From positions 23,312,429 to 23,376,428 of the forward strand of contig OW285187.1 of assembly GCA_935421135.1 (NCBI GenBank): 64,000 nucleotides of DNA. Direction: 5' to 3'. A program made the translations under genes and the position numbers. The notes below the pieces were generated by a model. It ran no database searches, was not told the origin of the DNA, and was given only the letters and a program-made list of their open reading frames with translations. This document shows positions 36,301-51,300 of the stretch, one piece after another; positions within the stretch are counted from its first letter, which is position 1, and each line of letters begins with the position of its first letter. Source of the DNA: Bugulina stolonifera. Taxonomy: Eukaryota; Bryozoa; Gymnolaemata; Cheilostomatida; Bugulidae.

Positions 36301-39300
36301 GCACACCTACTACTTCATGCATAAAACATCAAGTCTGTGCATAGAGCCATGTTAGTAGTTGCTTCATATTCACACTTTCATACTACTACATATAGCTAAG
36401 TATCAACAGCAACATATAATAATAAAAAAGGTAAAAACGAATAATAGAAGATACTCTACATCTAGTAAACTGAAAAGAGAGCAAACACACTTAACACTCT
36501 AGTAAAGATATGAAAACATATTAATTTCACCTTTTCAGGGGTGAAGGAAAACATTAGTAATGGCATGAAATAAATATACATTAGTAAGTGAGATATGAAA
36601 CTAATAACATGATGCTAAATAAACATATAGAGGCATGTGAAAATGTACACCTATCTACAAACATAACACATGTACATACAAACTTATAGATATATGTTGA
36701 TGTATGTACAGACGTACAGGTACATGTGTATGTATGTACAGACGTAGAGGTACATGTGTATGTATGATTAGACGTAAAAAGCCAAAAGAATAGAGATTGT
36801 GTTAACACTTAACACCCGTGATTCTTACACTGTCACTAGTAGAACGTTTTTTTCTTGTTGATTCTTGGGACTATAAGTACCAATGACAAGAGTTCATGCA
36901 ACCACACAATTGCATAATCATGTTGTCACATACAATGACAGACACTGATATGTATGTATAAGCTGACAGGATAGGCTTTAATACTTGATTAAATTGAATC
37001 GTGTTAAGACAGCTTAATTTTATTTTGATGATGAAAATTAAACTATCTGTTTAAAGATTACTAAATAAATTGATACACATGGCAACTATGGCAGTCACAT
37101 GGTAACTATGGCAGTCACATGGTAACTATGGCAGTCACATGGTAACTATGGCAGTCACATGGTAACTATGGCGGTCACATGGTAACTATGGTGGCCACAT
37201 GGTAACTATGGCGGTCACATGGTAACTATGGCGGTCACATGGTAACTATGGCGGTCACATGGTAACTATGGCGGTCACATGGTAACTATGGCGGTCACAT
37301 GGTAACTATGGCGGTCACATGGTAACTATGGCGGCCACATGGTAACTATGGCGGCCACATGGTAACTATGGCAGTCACATGGTAACTATGGCGGTCACAT
37401 GGTAACTATGGCGGTCACATGGTAACTATGGCGGTCACATGGTAACTATGGCGGTCACATGGTAACTATGGCGGTCACATGGGAACTATGGTGGTCACAT
37501 GGTAACTATGATGGTGACATGGTAACTATGGTGATCAAATGGTAACTATGGTGGTCACATACCCTAAAAGCTTTCGCGAGCGAATAATTTCCAATGCTAT
37601 TAATATCTGCTTTCAAACTGGTTTAAATAATTTCTGGTTTCAACAGACCATACATGCAGTTATTTAGCTATATTATACATAGTTGAATATTTTGAAAAGC
37701 AGCAAGTATTTGCTGTAATATAATTGGTAAGTAGCCTAGACTAGGAGCTTAATCAGAGGATTTTTTAACAAGCTATGGTAATTACTTTACCTCACAGGCT
37801 GGCTTACTGCACTACATAGGAGTCAGTTGTAGTTTTGTACTGTATGTAAGTGGGGTTTAAATCTGAGTAAACATAGAGCTTAGCTAAGCTTGTTTGTAAT
37901 GCTGAAATATGCATAAACATCAATTTTGGGACTTGAGCAAATTTCGCGATAGGCCAAACTCGATAGGCCAAACTGGCTAAATATTTCTATCGCAAAATGC
38001 TTTTAGGGTGGTAACTATGGTGGTCACATAGTAACTATGGTGGTCACATGTAGTTTACCTTTGACATTTTGCTATCCCTCCTCTGGTTATCCCTCTCTGA
38101 GGCAATTACATTACCTAAAAACAGCCATAGCGTCTAAGATAGAGAGAAGTTCTTGTATCAATAATGCACATGTACACTGTAAAGTATTAAGATAGGAAAC
38201 ATTGTGTAATGAAATCAAGTTTGTACAACAATGTAAGCTTTAGAGTGATATCATTGTTTATTGTTTGTGTTAGAAATGAAATGGAAAAAAGATGTAATGC
38301 CTTCAATTTGCAAAATAGAGTCTTGTCCAGGTGCTAAACTCTAATATATGGACACTTGCCAGAACTGGCCTTCACGGTTCACACTAGAGAGGACAACTCA
38401 GAATTAAATCAATATAATATGGATGTCCAGGGTTGGGAATCGCCAATAGCATTCGATATTCGATGGCGATTTTCGTTGGTCTATTCACCATCGATTCCAC
38501 CTAATCGTTGGTTTCCAACAAAGCCATCGAAATGCATGTATTCGTTGGTTTTATAGGGTTACAGCTGCATTCGATTGTCACTAAGTTGCTAATTGATCTG
38601 CTAGTAATGTTTGGTACAGGAAATAAATAAAAAGCCTCGGAGCTTAGTTCTTATCCTTTTAATAAAAAAAATGATGATGAGCTGTTTTATTTAATAATAA
38701 AATAATAGCCTCTATTTGCAAGCTAGGATGAAATGTGAGTGGCTAGCAATAGATAAGAAATAATAGCCTGGAATTTCTGGCTAAGATTTGCTGTACATAT
38801 AAATATTTGGAGGCTAAAAAGAAACATAAAGGTAGAGGAGATAACTCTAAACTATGAGAAAATGCAAATAAAACTGGTAATATTAGGCACAGTTGTTAAA
38901 ACATTTTAAAGTAATAGACAAAATTAGTAAAGACAATAAATTTCTCCATTTTTACAAAAATTATACCCATATACATGTGCATTTTCTAAAATCGTCATCG
39001 ATTGTAAAATCGATTGAAGTACAATCATTGATTTGGTAAAGTAACAATCGAATGCTTGTATTCTTTGGTTTAATCAGCGTAATCGAAAATCGGAAATCGA
39101 ATGCAAGAGTAGATCAAAGTTCCCAACCCTGTGGATGTCCATGAGACAGTGTGTTAGTTATTATAGCTACAGAGCACATTGCTATTCTACTGATAGGAAC
39201 TGTCATTTCGAAGAACCCTACACAATATGACGAAGAAGCTATACGATAACTTATCATGTATACCTGTAACAGCAGCTGCCTTTATGATGACATTCTTTAG

Positions 39301-42300
39301 ATCTGTGTAGGACATCTCACTCTGCTGCTTTTTTACTAACTTCACTACATCATCTATCTTGTTTGTTGTGCGCCCGATGGCTTCTCGGGAAACCTGAATT
39401 GGAAAGATAGTATAACGTAAGTATCCACTACACAGTCTAGACTCTGGAGAGTAGCTAGTGGCAGTTTGTAGGGCCAGCGAGTTATCAGTGCTAACGCTAA
39501 GAAGGAACTACATGCATAGCTTTGCTATTGGCTAAAAATTTGAGCTGGTGTAGATCGAACTAGGCGGAGAACTGGCCTTCTTTGTTCTACAGGACACAAA
39601 TACCAAGCAGAGAAGTTGTCTTCTCCATTTTTATGTGCAATCACAGACCAAACAATCACAAGAATAAGCAAATTTCCAAATTGGGGCTCCAAACGAGCAT
39701 CAGAATTGACATTTCAACTCTAACTTGTCAAAATGTACTACTTGTCCGCATTTTAACAAAACCAATAATGGATTATTTCGATTGATGTTTCTTTTGACCA
39801 AATATGGTTTTTATTAAACAGAAAGAAAGGATGAAGAGTATATTCACCGAAGATGTACAGCTACTATTATCACTTATCACCTAACAAGCTTCAGAGTTGG
39901 CATCTAAGAGTGCAATCATTTTAGCTAGAAGTGCATTATACTCGTATATAATTTTATACCTCATCTGGTTTCTCTGTAAACACAGTCAAGATTGTAGTAA
40001 CCTGGTCAATATCTTCCAATGACTCCATCTCATATTTCTCAGTGACCATCGTAATTATATCAGTTCGCATCTAAAAACCAATAACAGCTCAATAAACCAG
40101 GAAAAAGATGAAGGGTAGTAATTTGTTCGTATTTTCCAATAAATTCACTGCAAGGTGAGACTAAGGTTTAGAATGATAAAATATGGCAGTAGCAGCTATA
40201 GAGGTATGAATAGACGGCGAGTAACCTACATTGTGCGGCAGCTGTTGTAATATTACCTATACTTCATGTAGGCATAATAGCAGCAGCACAGGAAGGAGTA
40301 ATCAGTTTTGGTATAAGAGTAGAAGGGAGGTAAGAGGTAAGGGGACACAGTCTATTGCGTAGAAGACATAAGCTGCACAACTCTATGACAATACACACAC
40401 CTACTGCAGTATAATTACCAACTACACACTGTGGATGAAATTGATTACATGCAAGATGGAAGTTAGATGGCTTGAATGTCAGAGGAAGTAAGGATTTAAT
40501 ACTTGTACATGATTTGTGTTGTTAGGGGGTTTGGCCATTTTTATTATTTATATAATGGTGTACCTATAGCAAGGAAGTTATTTTTGAGCTTGTTTCAAAT
40601 CCATGAAAATATCAGTCCCTGACTGGGAGTTGAACCCGGCCTCTACTAATTGCCTAGCACAGTGAACAGAACATGCTACCACTACACCAGTTCAGCAAAG
40701 CTGGTGTGTACAAAAATACATCATTGTCCATGTGTTGTACCATACATGCAGTGAGAGAACCGAATAGCAAGTTGTTATATAAGTTTTATAACTGCTGTTA
40801 TCATGGAAGTGGTTGGATGGTTCTACAGTGCACACCTGCACACCTATGACAGCTTATACTTGAATAAGTGAGTACTTAGTGATTGACATTGGAGTTGTCC
40901 TTACATTGGATAGAAGTAGTAAGCAGGTTACAGCTATCCCTACTATAACAATCTACGTACATGTAATTAGTTACCAGACATACATGCACAGCTTTATTAG
41001 AACTATAGAGTGTAGAATTTCTAGTAGCTGTTAGTAATTTCACCCCTCAAAAGTTAACCATTAGTACAATATTAGCTTACACAGTAGATATAACAATATG
41101 TTTATATTATATCTACGGCCTGCACTAATCATTATCTAATTAGACAAACCGTCCCAATCTTGTTTCCCATTTCCTAAAAATATGAAACCCAAAAATACTT
41201 GTACATACAGACATCAGTTTGTTAGTTTGACAGTAAATAATGTACAATAATGTAAAACCTGCCATCAAAAGTAGTCATCCTAAAACCAAGTGAATATAAC
41301 TCCAAAATTAACGATATGCTGCAGGGAAACTAGTTCTAAGGTTCTCCACCAAACCAGACAGTATGATGCCAGTGTAGATTAGTAAACTTAGCTCTTTGGC
41401 CAGGTTACTGGTAGTAGAGCACATGTAGAGCACATGTAGAGCACATGTAGAGCACTGACCAACCTACACTGGGGTAAACTGTTAGTTGAACTGCCTTGCA
41501 TAAGTCAATGCATGCCTCACTACTTGCTTTTCAAAAACCAGGATTTTAATAATAACACATCTGTGATGACTCTGTTATATCACAGCAATCTAGGAGCTGA
41601 GGCGGAAAGGAACATAGCACTTCAGGATTGGGACAAGAGCAAAGTGTCCTCTAATCATCTTGATACTATTTTGGTGAGCACCAGTTAACAGGATACTAGT
41701 TCCCACTCCACATTACCAATGGACGATATGGTCAACAACTATGGTCAACAACACTTTCTACTGGGAGTTGTGCTACCTTTCTTCATCAGTTTATGCTAAG
41801 CTTAGACAGAAATAGCTAAACATCGTTGCAACTATGAGATGAAAATGTATAATTAAATGCATTAAGGCATTAGATATGGTTACTATGAAGTTTGACTGAC
41901 AACTGTTATCCAAAAATAGAGCATGTTAATTTTATACAAATCTTCCAAAGGTCGACATCAGATAACATGACGAGTTAATTAATATAGGAGACATGATTAA
42001 ATTAATTACATCTTCCTTCTGTTGCCTCAGCTCTTCTGCTTGCTTGGCTTCTTCTTCAGGTGATAAGGTGGTGGTATCTGTATTTCCACCTCCATCTCCA
42101 CCACCAGCCCCATCTCCAGTGCCAGTCCCATCACCACTTCCATCACCTCCTGTTCCACTTCCGCCATCTCCTGTTCCAGTTCCAGTACCAGCTAAAATTT
42201 TACCGGCAGCAACATGTAGACTAACATCAATAAATTTTACAGCAGCATAAAATGTACAAAACAAAATGCTTTGTATGACAATAAATGAATAGCAACTGAA

Positions 42301-45300
42301 ATAAGAATATTAAATAGATATAATATGCTGATCAGAATACTTCCACCGTACTGCATCAATAATCGATTGAAACAAAGTCATATACACCTGAGCATAAAGG
42401 AACAGGATTTTAAATATATAAATGTGAGCACACAGGAGGTGTCATGTTCTAGTGACACTCACAAAGGTCGAGAATGCAATGAAGGTAAATTTTTACCAAG
42501 TGAAAGAATGTATTATGTTCTACAATCCTACAAGGTAATAGGATAGCAAGGTAGATTAGAAATAATACAAAGGTATACAAGTCAAGTACACAAAGGTAGT
42601 AGTGGACAGAACTATAGAGGGGCTAGAGTAGTGAAATAACTTGCACTGCATAAAAACTACCACAATATTAGTGCTGTTAACATAATTTCTTTACATACTA
42701 GTACATGTACATGTACTAGTAGTGCATGTATGGTACAGATATGCCTGGCTTTTACCAGCCATCATGAAATGAGATGGACATTAGACAGTTACATTGTCTA
42801 TCTAAGCTTCATCCAACACGATAGGCGATCGAAAATCATTCCTGAAAAACTTTCTGCAGACTGTCTAATGTTTTTCTACTCTAACACATAAAATCGATGA
42901 TCAAGGAAAGGTACCAGATTTAAAAAACAAATCACTACAGAAAAAGAATTGGTGTAGAATTATTCTACAATAGATGACTTTATGAGTTGTAGGAGCTTCA
43001 ATTCAGACCTAAGTCGTAGGAATTAAGAAAATACTGCTATTACTAGACAAATAGACAATATCTAACTAGTAGTTAGCAACAAGGAGGCTAGCAATTTATC
43101 ATTAGTTTTGTCATAATAAAGCAGGGAGGATCACATAACCCTAACACATTATACACCATACATGTATTATCGAATATGATAGAACACCAAGATACAAGAG
43201 TGTACATGTTGTACAACCACCATGTATTAATGGACAGACGGTGTTACGGGAAACACAAAACCCTCACTTACGGGTGGATTCTGCATACAGTTTTGCTATT
43301 GAATCTTCAATCAAACAGATTATAAAATGTAGAATGAGTTACATAAAACATGGTGGATACAGGAGAGAGACTAACTAACAGTCATCTCAACATAGAATGT
43401 GTCAAATCAAAAGGTCCAGCGGTGTATGTTTGGTGGTTAACGTTAATGGTGCATGCTATTTACAAAAACTAAAAATATACTGTACATACAGACTGTAGAT
43501 AATACATCTTATAGATAATTAATATGACGTCATAACTAGAGCCCAAAATAATGATGACAATTTAGCCAAAGACATTATTTAATTTGTAACAGAGCCATTT
43601 ATTGGCTCCAATTTAAAGTCACCCAAAGCCCTAGTTTTAAATCTAATGTATAATAGCAGCAATATTCAGTTTCTATTGATTGCAAAAATCTGTGATTTGA
43701 ATTACATGCAATCGGAGACCTGTGTAATATTTTCCACAGAGCCAATGTGTCATCAGTTCGGAATTGTCCCCATATTTTGGTGTAAGTTGTACAATAATTT
43801 CAATAACGCCAAATACCCTCAACATTATTTCATATATGTTGACTGTTGGTCTACGGCCTGTAGCTACATCTCCATTGCTAAGGTTGCTGATACTTGATAT
43901 GAAACTAATGAGCTGGAGACATTAGTGCAACTGTAATGAGGGAAACCGTTTTTCAACTGGCCCTGTAGCCAATCAGCAAGTTATAACTTAGCAAAATAAT
44001 TGAGATTGGTTGACAATTCAAATGTGTTCATATCACCATCCTTATTGTATCTGACCTACCTTCTGCTATAAAGTATTAAGTTTGCACACCAACGGCAGTT
44101 GATGTGTTCAGACAGCAGTTTTTAGCTTGCGTTGTTTGGTTTAATTCAGTAGGTTGAACTGTGAATCTTGTAGTTCGCAACCATTGCGTTTGTATATAAT
44201 AGTATACTAGCTACATTGTAGTCACATCGCTGTTTGCTAACTAAAAGCTGCTGTGTGAACACAATATAAGGGTGTCACACCTACCATCTAAGTCTGTTCT
44301 TGGACCATCTATGTTCAGCATCGGCCCTTGTGCCAGAAGCTTATTAGCCGCAGCTTTATAATTGCCATTTTCTAGCTCTTGTTGTACAACATTCTGCATT
44401 TCTTCTTCCATATCTTTAAGAGACTGAAAATTCACACAAAATAATGTAACAAGGTGAACATGGCTCCAATACAAACATGTGACCCGTGGTGAGCCATCGT
44501 GCTATTCTAGTAAGAGTAGACATCATACCAAAATCCCAAAAGAAATTAATCGATCCAGAAACAGGAAGCTAGTTGAAGGTTATTGTGGTCATCGGATGAT
44601 CTGATCTAACGAGTGTAAACTCGCAAAGGTTCAACTGCAGCATTCTCAGTTAATATTACAGTGCTGGATGATGGAAAGATCTAATACAATGAACATGCAT
44701 AGAACAACATCTTAAAATTTTTTGTATTTATGAGGGACTGCTACGAAGAGGTCATCCAGCCCTCCATGCATTTGGGGTTATAAAATAGTTTCTGGCTAAT
44801 ATAAAAGCTTGTAGTTGTACAAACTTTAGCATTCAACTAACCTCGGCAAGTGGTTTGTTCTGTGGGAGCACTCTCACGGCAATAGGGAGCTCAGAGAAGC
44901 TACCGTATTTGTCACTGCATCTCACAATCACTTGAATCATATAGTCGTATCGTTCTAAACCAAACGCTAGCTTGAACCCATTTATGGGGCCCAAAGTAGT
45001 ACCTGAAAACAAACCAATAATAAACTACAGCAACTCACTAACCAATTGTGTTGGCAATCTTCAGGGCTATTATATACATGTACATGTACATGTACATGTA
45101 CATGTACATGTACATGTACATGTACATGTACATGTACATGTACATATAGTTGCTGATTTAATATTACAGAAATTTTGATTTTTCATTAATTTCATTGCGC
45201 ATAGAACTTTTGTGTAAGCTGTGAATATGTAGTTGTCTTCTCTCTGAACAAATGACATTAAATCTTAAGCTTCTCTTGGTAGACTAATTATCTGTATGCT

Positions 45301-48300
45301 TCTATTAGAAGAGCTATGCTGATAAATTTTGAACTTAAGCACAAACAAGTCTTATTCCCATTAATATGACAGCATTATTAATAATAGGGTTGAGGATGAT
45401 GGAATAGAAGAATTCCCCCCTCTCAGCAAGGGATAAGCGAAAACTAAGAGAATGCCTGGTAAGCAACAGCTACCAATCCAATACGTGATCTTACTTTTGC
45501 CGCTAATGAGATAGGCGTCAGCTGACTGATCTGTATTCACAAAATATTGGTACTCCAAGGGCTCATCCTCATCTAAGAAAGCGTCTTTATCACATATAAC
45601 ATCAAAGATGGTCTCCATACTGACACCTTCTTCAGGTTCAACTTTACAGCCACCCACCTTCTTTATTGGTGGGTTATTAAATTCTATGTCCGCTGTTTGC
45701 CAAGCTGCAAATTAAAAGGTACAATGCAGCTTCAAGCAATATAATATTCACTATGCATGTATGTGTCGTACATGTTGTGTAGCATTAGCATAGGACACTT
45801 CCTAGTTTGGTACAGCGAAACTTGCTTAATTCAGCCTCGGATAATTCAAAAACTTGGTTAGTTCAAACTCTTAGTCTTGGTCCTACGTAATGACCTCAGT
45901 TAAGTGAATTAATCCCAAAATTCAAACTTGGGCCTAATTCAAATTAATTATGACAGTCCCTTAAAGTTCGAATTAAACAAGTTACACTGTATCTACAATG
46001 TACAAGTATATAAATACGTTGTAGCTAGGTCTTGTGTTATGTGCGACGAGTAACTACATAGTAAATGTGTGTGTGTCTATTGCATTGGTACACTTATGAA
46101 CACTTATAAACACACATACGAGTACTATACATGTACATATATACAACATACATAGGCATATATCATATACATATATGTAAATGCATACATGTACATTATT
46201 GTCATAATGAAAACACATGTGGAAATACATTGTATATTGTAAACCTGAGCTGTTGGTGACTATTTTTGTGACTTCAAGTTTGATAGCCAATTTCTTAGTA
46301 AATGGGTCAGCAGCGTACTGTGAGTTTGCTACAAAAGCGACACTGTTGTCTTTGGTGCCGGTGTTGGCCAACATTGTGTCATCCACAGGTAAAGGTATGA
46401 GATTAGGATTTGACCAATCGATTGGTCCTGCTGAAGCATTGTAAAATATCCAACTGAAAATAATACACATATTCTCAGTTGAATCAGATTAAAGCTACAT
46501 GAGCTCCACATGTTAACATGGTGTTGTAACTGATATCTGATATCCATTTAACGTATAGATGCAATACAACTAGATTGACTTAAATGGGACTAGATCATTA
46601 AATAACAACACTGTGTTGAACAAATTTATCATCACCTAATGAATAATAAAACAAGACGCACTTTTATATTTTTAATTTTTTCCTTATAGCTCAATGCTTA
46701 TCCAAGCTTCATCATAAGAGGACATTGTTTAGTGCTAACACAATAAACTGACTCGTTTACCTGTATGCGTGATCAGAAGAAAGCCCACTGAGTAAGACAG
46801 ACTTGAATGAGAACTTCACATCGGTATTTGTCTTCCCCTGGCAGTTGATGACGCATCTGTGAACAACACAAAACAGACCAGTGCAAAGACATAAGTGAAT
46901 ACAGCCAATTAGTAGTTCTTTTCATTTTTGTTGAACGACTTCAGAGGAACCAAAAATATCGATTTGCTGGACTCCTGAATGCAGTCACTCAATTACCAAT
47001 AGAGAAAGTGTCAAAACCAAACCATGAGGTAGGAAGAAGGAAATATTTGCTCACAAATATAAGACATTAGCTATCTATATAGTTTTATGTCATAATATCC
47101 CGTCTCTCTTATATCAATCTGAGAACGGTGAAGAGTATCACAGGCTATTAGATAAGTCGATCACTACATTTCCATTGTTCGAACTAGCTTACACTTGCAA
47201 TAATTATAGCTGTGGTTAGCAGTGCATACTAAGCCATCCCACGAACTAATAACAGCTCGCACTAATCATTGGCATATAGCCAGCTCACATGACTTTGTAC
47301 TGAAAGTACGCACTGACTGAGCTCACTAAATGACTGCGAGCTGAGTCATCCCATGGCTCAAGCTGAGCTTAAACTGCACTGAGTTCGAACCATGGAAACC
47401 CAGTGTATATAAATACGAGAAAGGTGAAGCACCATTGGTCAGTGTATTCATCATCTTGAACAAATGATTCTACCTGATAGACACTTGTGGTGGATTGCCC
47501 TTCGTTATATCGACAAGAGCCGAGGTCTTACTAAATCTGTCCCCTTTCTGCACATACAGCGTGATAACTATTTTCTGCATCTCATATGAACTGTTTGTAT
47601 AAATACGTATCTCACTATTTCCATCATCAGTAAATAACCCTGGAGATAAACAATTCAATTTCATTTGGAAATAAGAGAAATTTAATTGTGATTGTGACTG
47701 AAAATTAGGTATGTACATTAATATATACATTGTACTTGTACGAGCATGTCATTATATACTTGTTTGAATACACAGAGTTTGTAGAAGTACAATTAGTAGC
47801 CGATGGAACTGAAACTTAGTTCAGCGTTTTAAAATTCTATTACAGTCAGCTACAATTTAGCGGAATATAACATGCAAAAACTTTTAAGTTGAAAATCTAG
47901 AGATTGACCAATAAGAAACAAGGATAAAAACCCGAAACAGGATAGGTCTATACAGATTGGATATAGGCCTATCTTGCTTCTGGTTTCTATTTGTGTTTCT
48001 TATTAGCAACTTCTTCATTCTCAGGTAGAAACTACACATGTACATGTATATATAGAAAAAAGTAGATTCAGCTACAGGTTATACAACAATCACAGTTACA
48101 TGTAAGAGGGTGGGTTTGGGTAACTACATCACGGATAACTAGAGAACATACCAGACGATGTAATATTATCATCATGAAAGCATCCTCGATCTTCTGGTCG
48201 GCCAGGTTTGTACTCTTCATCACGACAAGCTTTGGTCATATTGGAAACTTCCTTCCAATCAGAATCATATTCTGGAAGGTTCTCACAAATACGGTGGCAG

Positions 48301-51300
48301 AGCCAAGTGAAAGTCAAACCGGTAGTAGTAGAGGCATCCGGTCCCTCGTCGGGATCAAAGGAAGACGATCCATTTAATTGCAGCAGGTCGCCAAACTTAA
48401 TTCTAAAATATCACACACGTACAATATCACATACATGCAAAATGTCACATACATGTACAACATCACACACATGTGCAATATCCCACATAGGTTATTGGCA
48501 CAACATCACACACATGTACGTGTACAATATCACACAAATGTACGTGTACAATATCACACACATGTACGTGTGCAATATCACACACATGTACAGTACAATA
48601 TCACACACATGTATGTGTACAATATCACATACATGTATGTGTACAATATCACACACATGTATGATATCACATACATGTACATGCACAATATCACATATAT
48701 GTACAAATACTGTAAATACTGTAAACTTGTAAAACACACATAATCATTATGTATTTCAGTACTTCAAGGAATCAATGATTCTAACCCAATGCCAGGTGCT
48801 AATAACCATCTACAGGGAATGTTTGTTACAATAATAATCTCTACAGACATCCCTATACAGCATATACACGGTCATACTTACGGTATGACAGGTCCTCTGT
48901 CTAGTTTAGCCTCTAGTTCAGATGGTATAACAGTGATCTCTACAGATTCCACTGTATAGATATCAACTTCATCATCCATAGAGACATTCAGTTCAAACCT
49001 GTACCTTCCATAGCCGAGCACTCGAGGTTGAACTGTGATACGCTCCAACTTACTCGAATACTGTGTTGAACTTAGTGATAGCAAATCTTCACCAGAATCA
49101 GTCATCTTAAATATAATTTCATTAATTACAGCATATCTCATCTACACGTTTATCATGAAATATTTTAAATACGCCTTTTTGTTTTACTACAAGTGAACAA
49201 AATAGCAATAATGATAACTACAGTAACACAAATGTTGTCTACGTCCAGAAAGTTAGTATTGTGTAAGAATGTTACATTGTAAACAGTCCAGGTGGAGGTG
49301 ATATTTCTATCAGGACAAGCAATCTTCACCGCTGCCTTAACGGCCACTGCTGCTGACTTAGGAAACGTATCACAATCAATGCAACTGTGATGAGAGAAGT
49401 CTATCTCTGGGAACTCGCAAGGACCCCTCGTTATTCCAACTCTACAAGTCAAAGGTCAAGGTCAAGATCATTGGTACACTACTACAATGTACACTATATT
49501 GTTATTGTATACATACGTTATTATTACTACTTGTTGAGGTTGCCATAAAAGCAGTAAAGTACAGTTCTATGAGAAGATAATTCATATCTAAATGGTTTAC
49601 ACTAGATCTGTTTTATCGATGTTTGACAAAACTGTTTGAGAATATAATTATATTCACTATAACTAAGCGTTGGTAGGAATAGCGGAGATACTCTATATAA
49701 TATATACCATAAACAAGGTACACGTAATAGAACCGTACCTGTATGAGGCGACATCTGATGAGACCATGTTGACTACGTGGTATTCTACTTCATACTGACC
49801 CAGCTTCATGAATTTCATGGAAATGTTGAAGGTCAAGTAGTCGCTGGTGAGGTCACTCAACTTCCCGGGTACGACGTTTTCATAGACAGACGTGAAAAAC
49901 TTTTCACACAAGTCATTCTCGCTTTCAGCAAAGTAGCGAGATTCAACTAATAAGAAATCACATGATATAAGTTGAAGCATTTGCTCTATAAGCATTAGGT
50001 GAAGGTCACATGATATACGGATCAGGTTAAAAGGTCATATTATATACAAGTAGGGTCAACAGGTCAATGGGTAATAGAGATTACCATAACTACCATTAAA
50101 GAGTTCACTAAAGGGGCCAAACCCCTTCTAAGTGGGCGAAATTTACCGGCAGACACCATAGACCAGTTTGCTGATTAACCAATTGTTTCAGCATCATAAT
50201 TGAGAAGAGTTCATGCTGTATATGATGGCTCTTATGTTACATATAATGTACATAATGTATGAATTATATTATAGCTATTTTAAAATACTAGTATGTTTTC
50301 CACACTTAAAAAACATCACTAATTCCTTTTGCAAAACTATTTATTCCACTAGAACAAAATTTAATGTCACAAAAAGCTAAGAATTAAAGGAACTAACCGG
50401 CCGTAGAGTCTTTAAAGTCAATGAGGTAGCAAGCATCACTAGCATTGTTTCCATGTAGCATCCAATCCACCGTTGTGTTTTTTGGAAAGGTAAAAGCTGG
50501 TGGCGATGTTAACAGTACATTCTGCACGCTGATTTGCAGCACAATGGCCTCTGACACGGTTAGGGTGTTGTGGTAGTTAGAAACTACGAGGGTGACACTG
50601 CGCTTACCAGGTTTCTCAATGTTAAGGTAGTTGTACTCCACACTGCCACAGTCAGCTGAGGTAGAATAACACATTTATACACTGTACCACTGCATAGCAA
50701 AATGCTCTAAACCCAAGATACAAGATATGCAGGTAGATGAGAATACTTGATTAGTACCAAGCACTACTACACATGACTACAATCTACATGTACTTCAGTT
50801 GGATGGTTTACCGTTTATCACCAGTTTTCAACATGGTAATCCAAAACTAAACAATAAAATAACAATGGCCATGAAGAATGAAATAACATACACATGTACT
50901 AAAAAGGTGAAAGTAAAAGTGGTTGGATGATGGTTAGAAACGTACCGCCCTCAGTAACATCTGTACCGAATACCCACTTCCATGTGGTATGACTTCCTCT
51001 GACTACGGAGCCATTGAATTGAAGAGTCTCCTCTATCTGATAGTATTTATCTAAGGAGATACCTAGCAGGGGTGCTGAATAGGGATTGCCTTCATTTGGG
51101 AAAGATGGCCAAGTATTTCCATTACCCTAAAGCAATTCAAAATATAAAAGTACATCTTTATATTTTATTATTGCATCATGTTCATTTGGTCACGAATAAT
51201 ATTAACAATCCGTAATGTAAAGATCTGTATCATATTAGACGAATAATACAGTTATTGTGTATACTTACATCAATGTGTACTATACTATCAATTTTTAGAC

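Noticed and set aside
37081..37560. CRISPR-like array
   Set aside because: The 20-bp units are contiguous with no spacers, and the sequence is eukaryotic; it is a minisatellite.
40609..40697. A tRNA gene
   Set aside because: A and B boxes are present but a full cloverleaf with a matching acceptor stem is not; the wider context fits a tRNA-derived SINE.
46217..46444. 75-codon plus-strand frame, and similar plus-strand frames at 27812, 28157, 35570, 41993, 48174 and 52724
   Set aside because: All are antisense shadows of minus-strand polycystin exons or SINE sequence.
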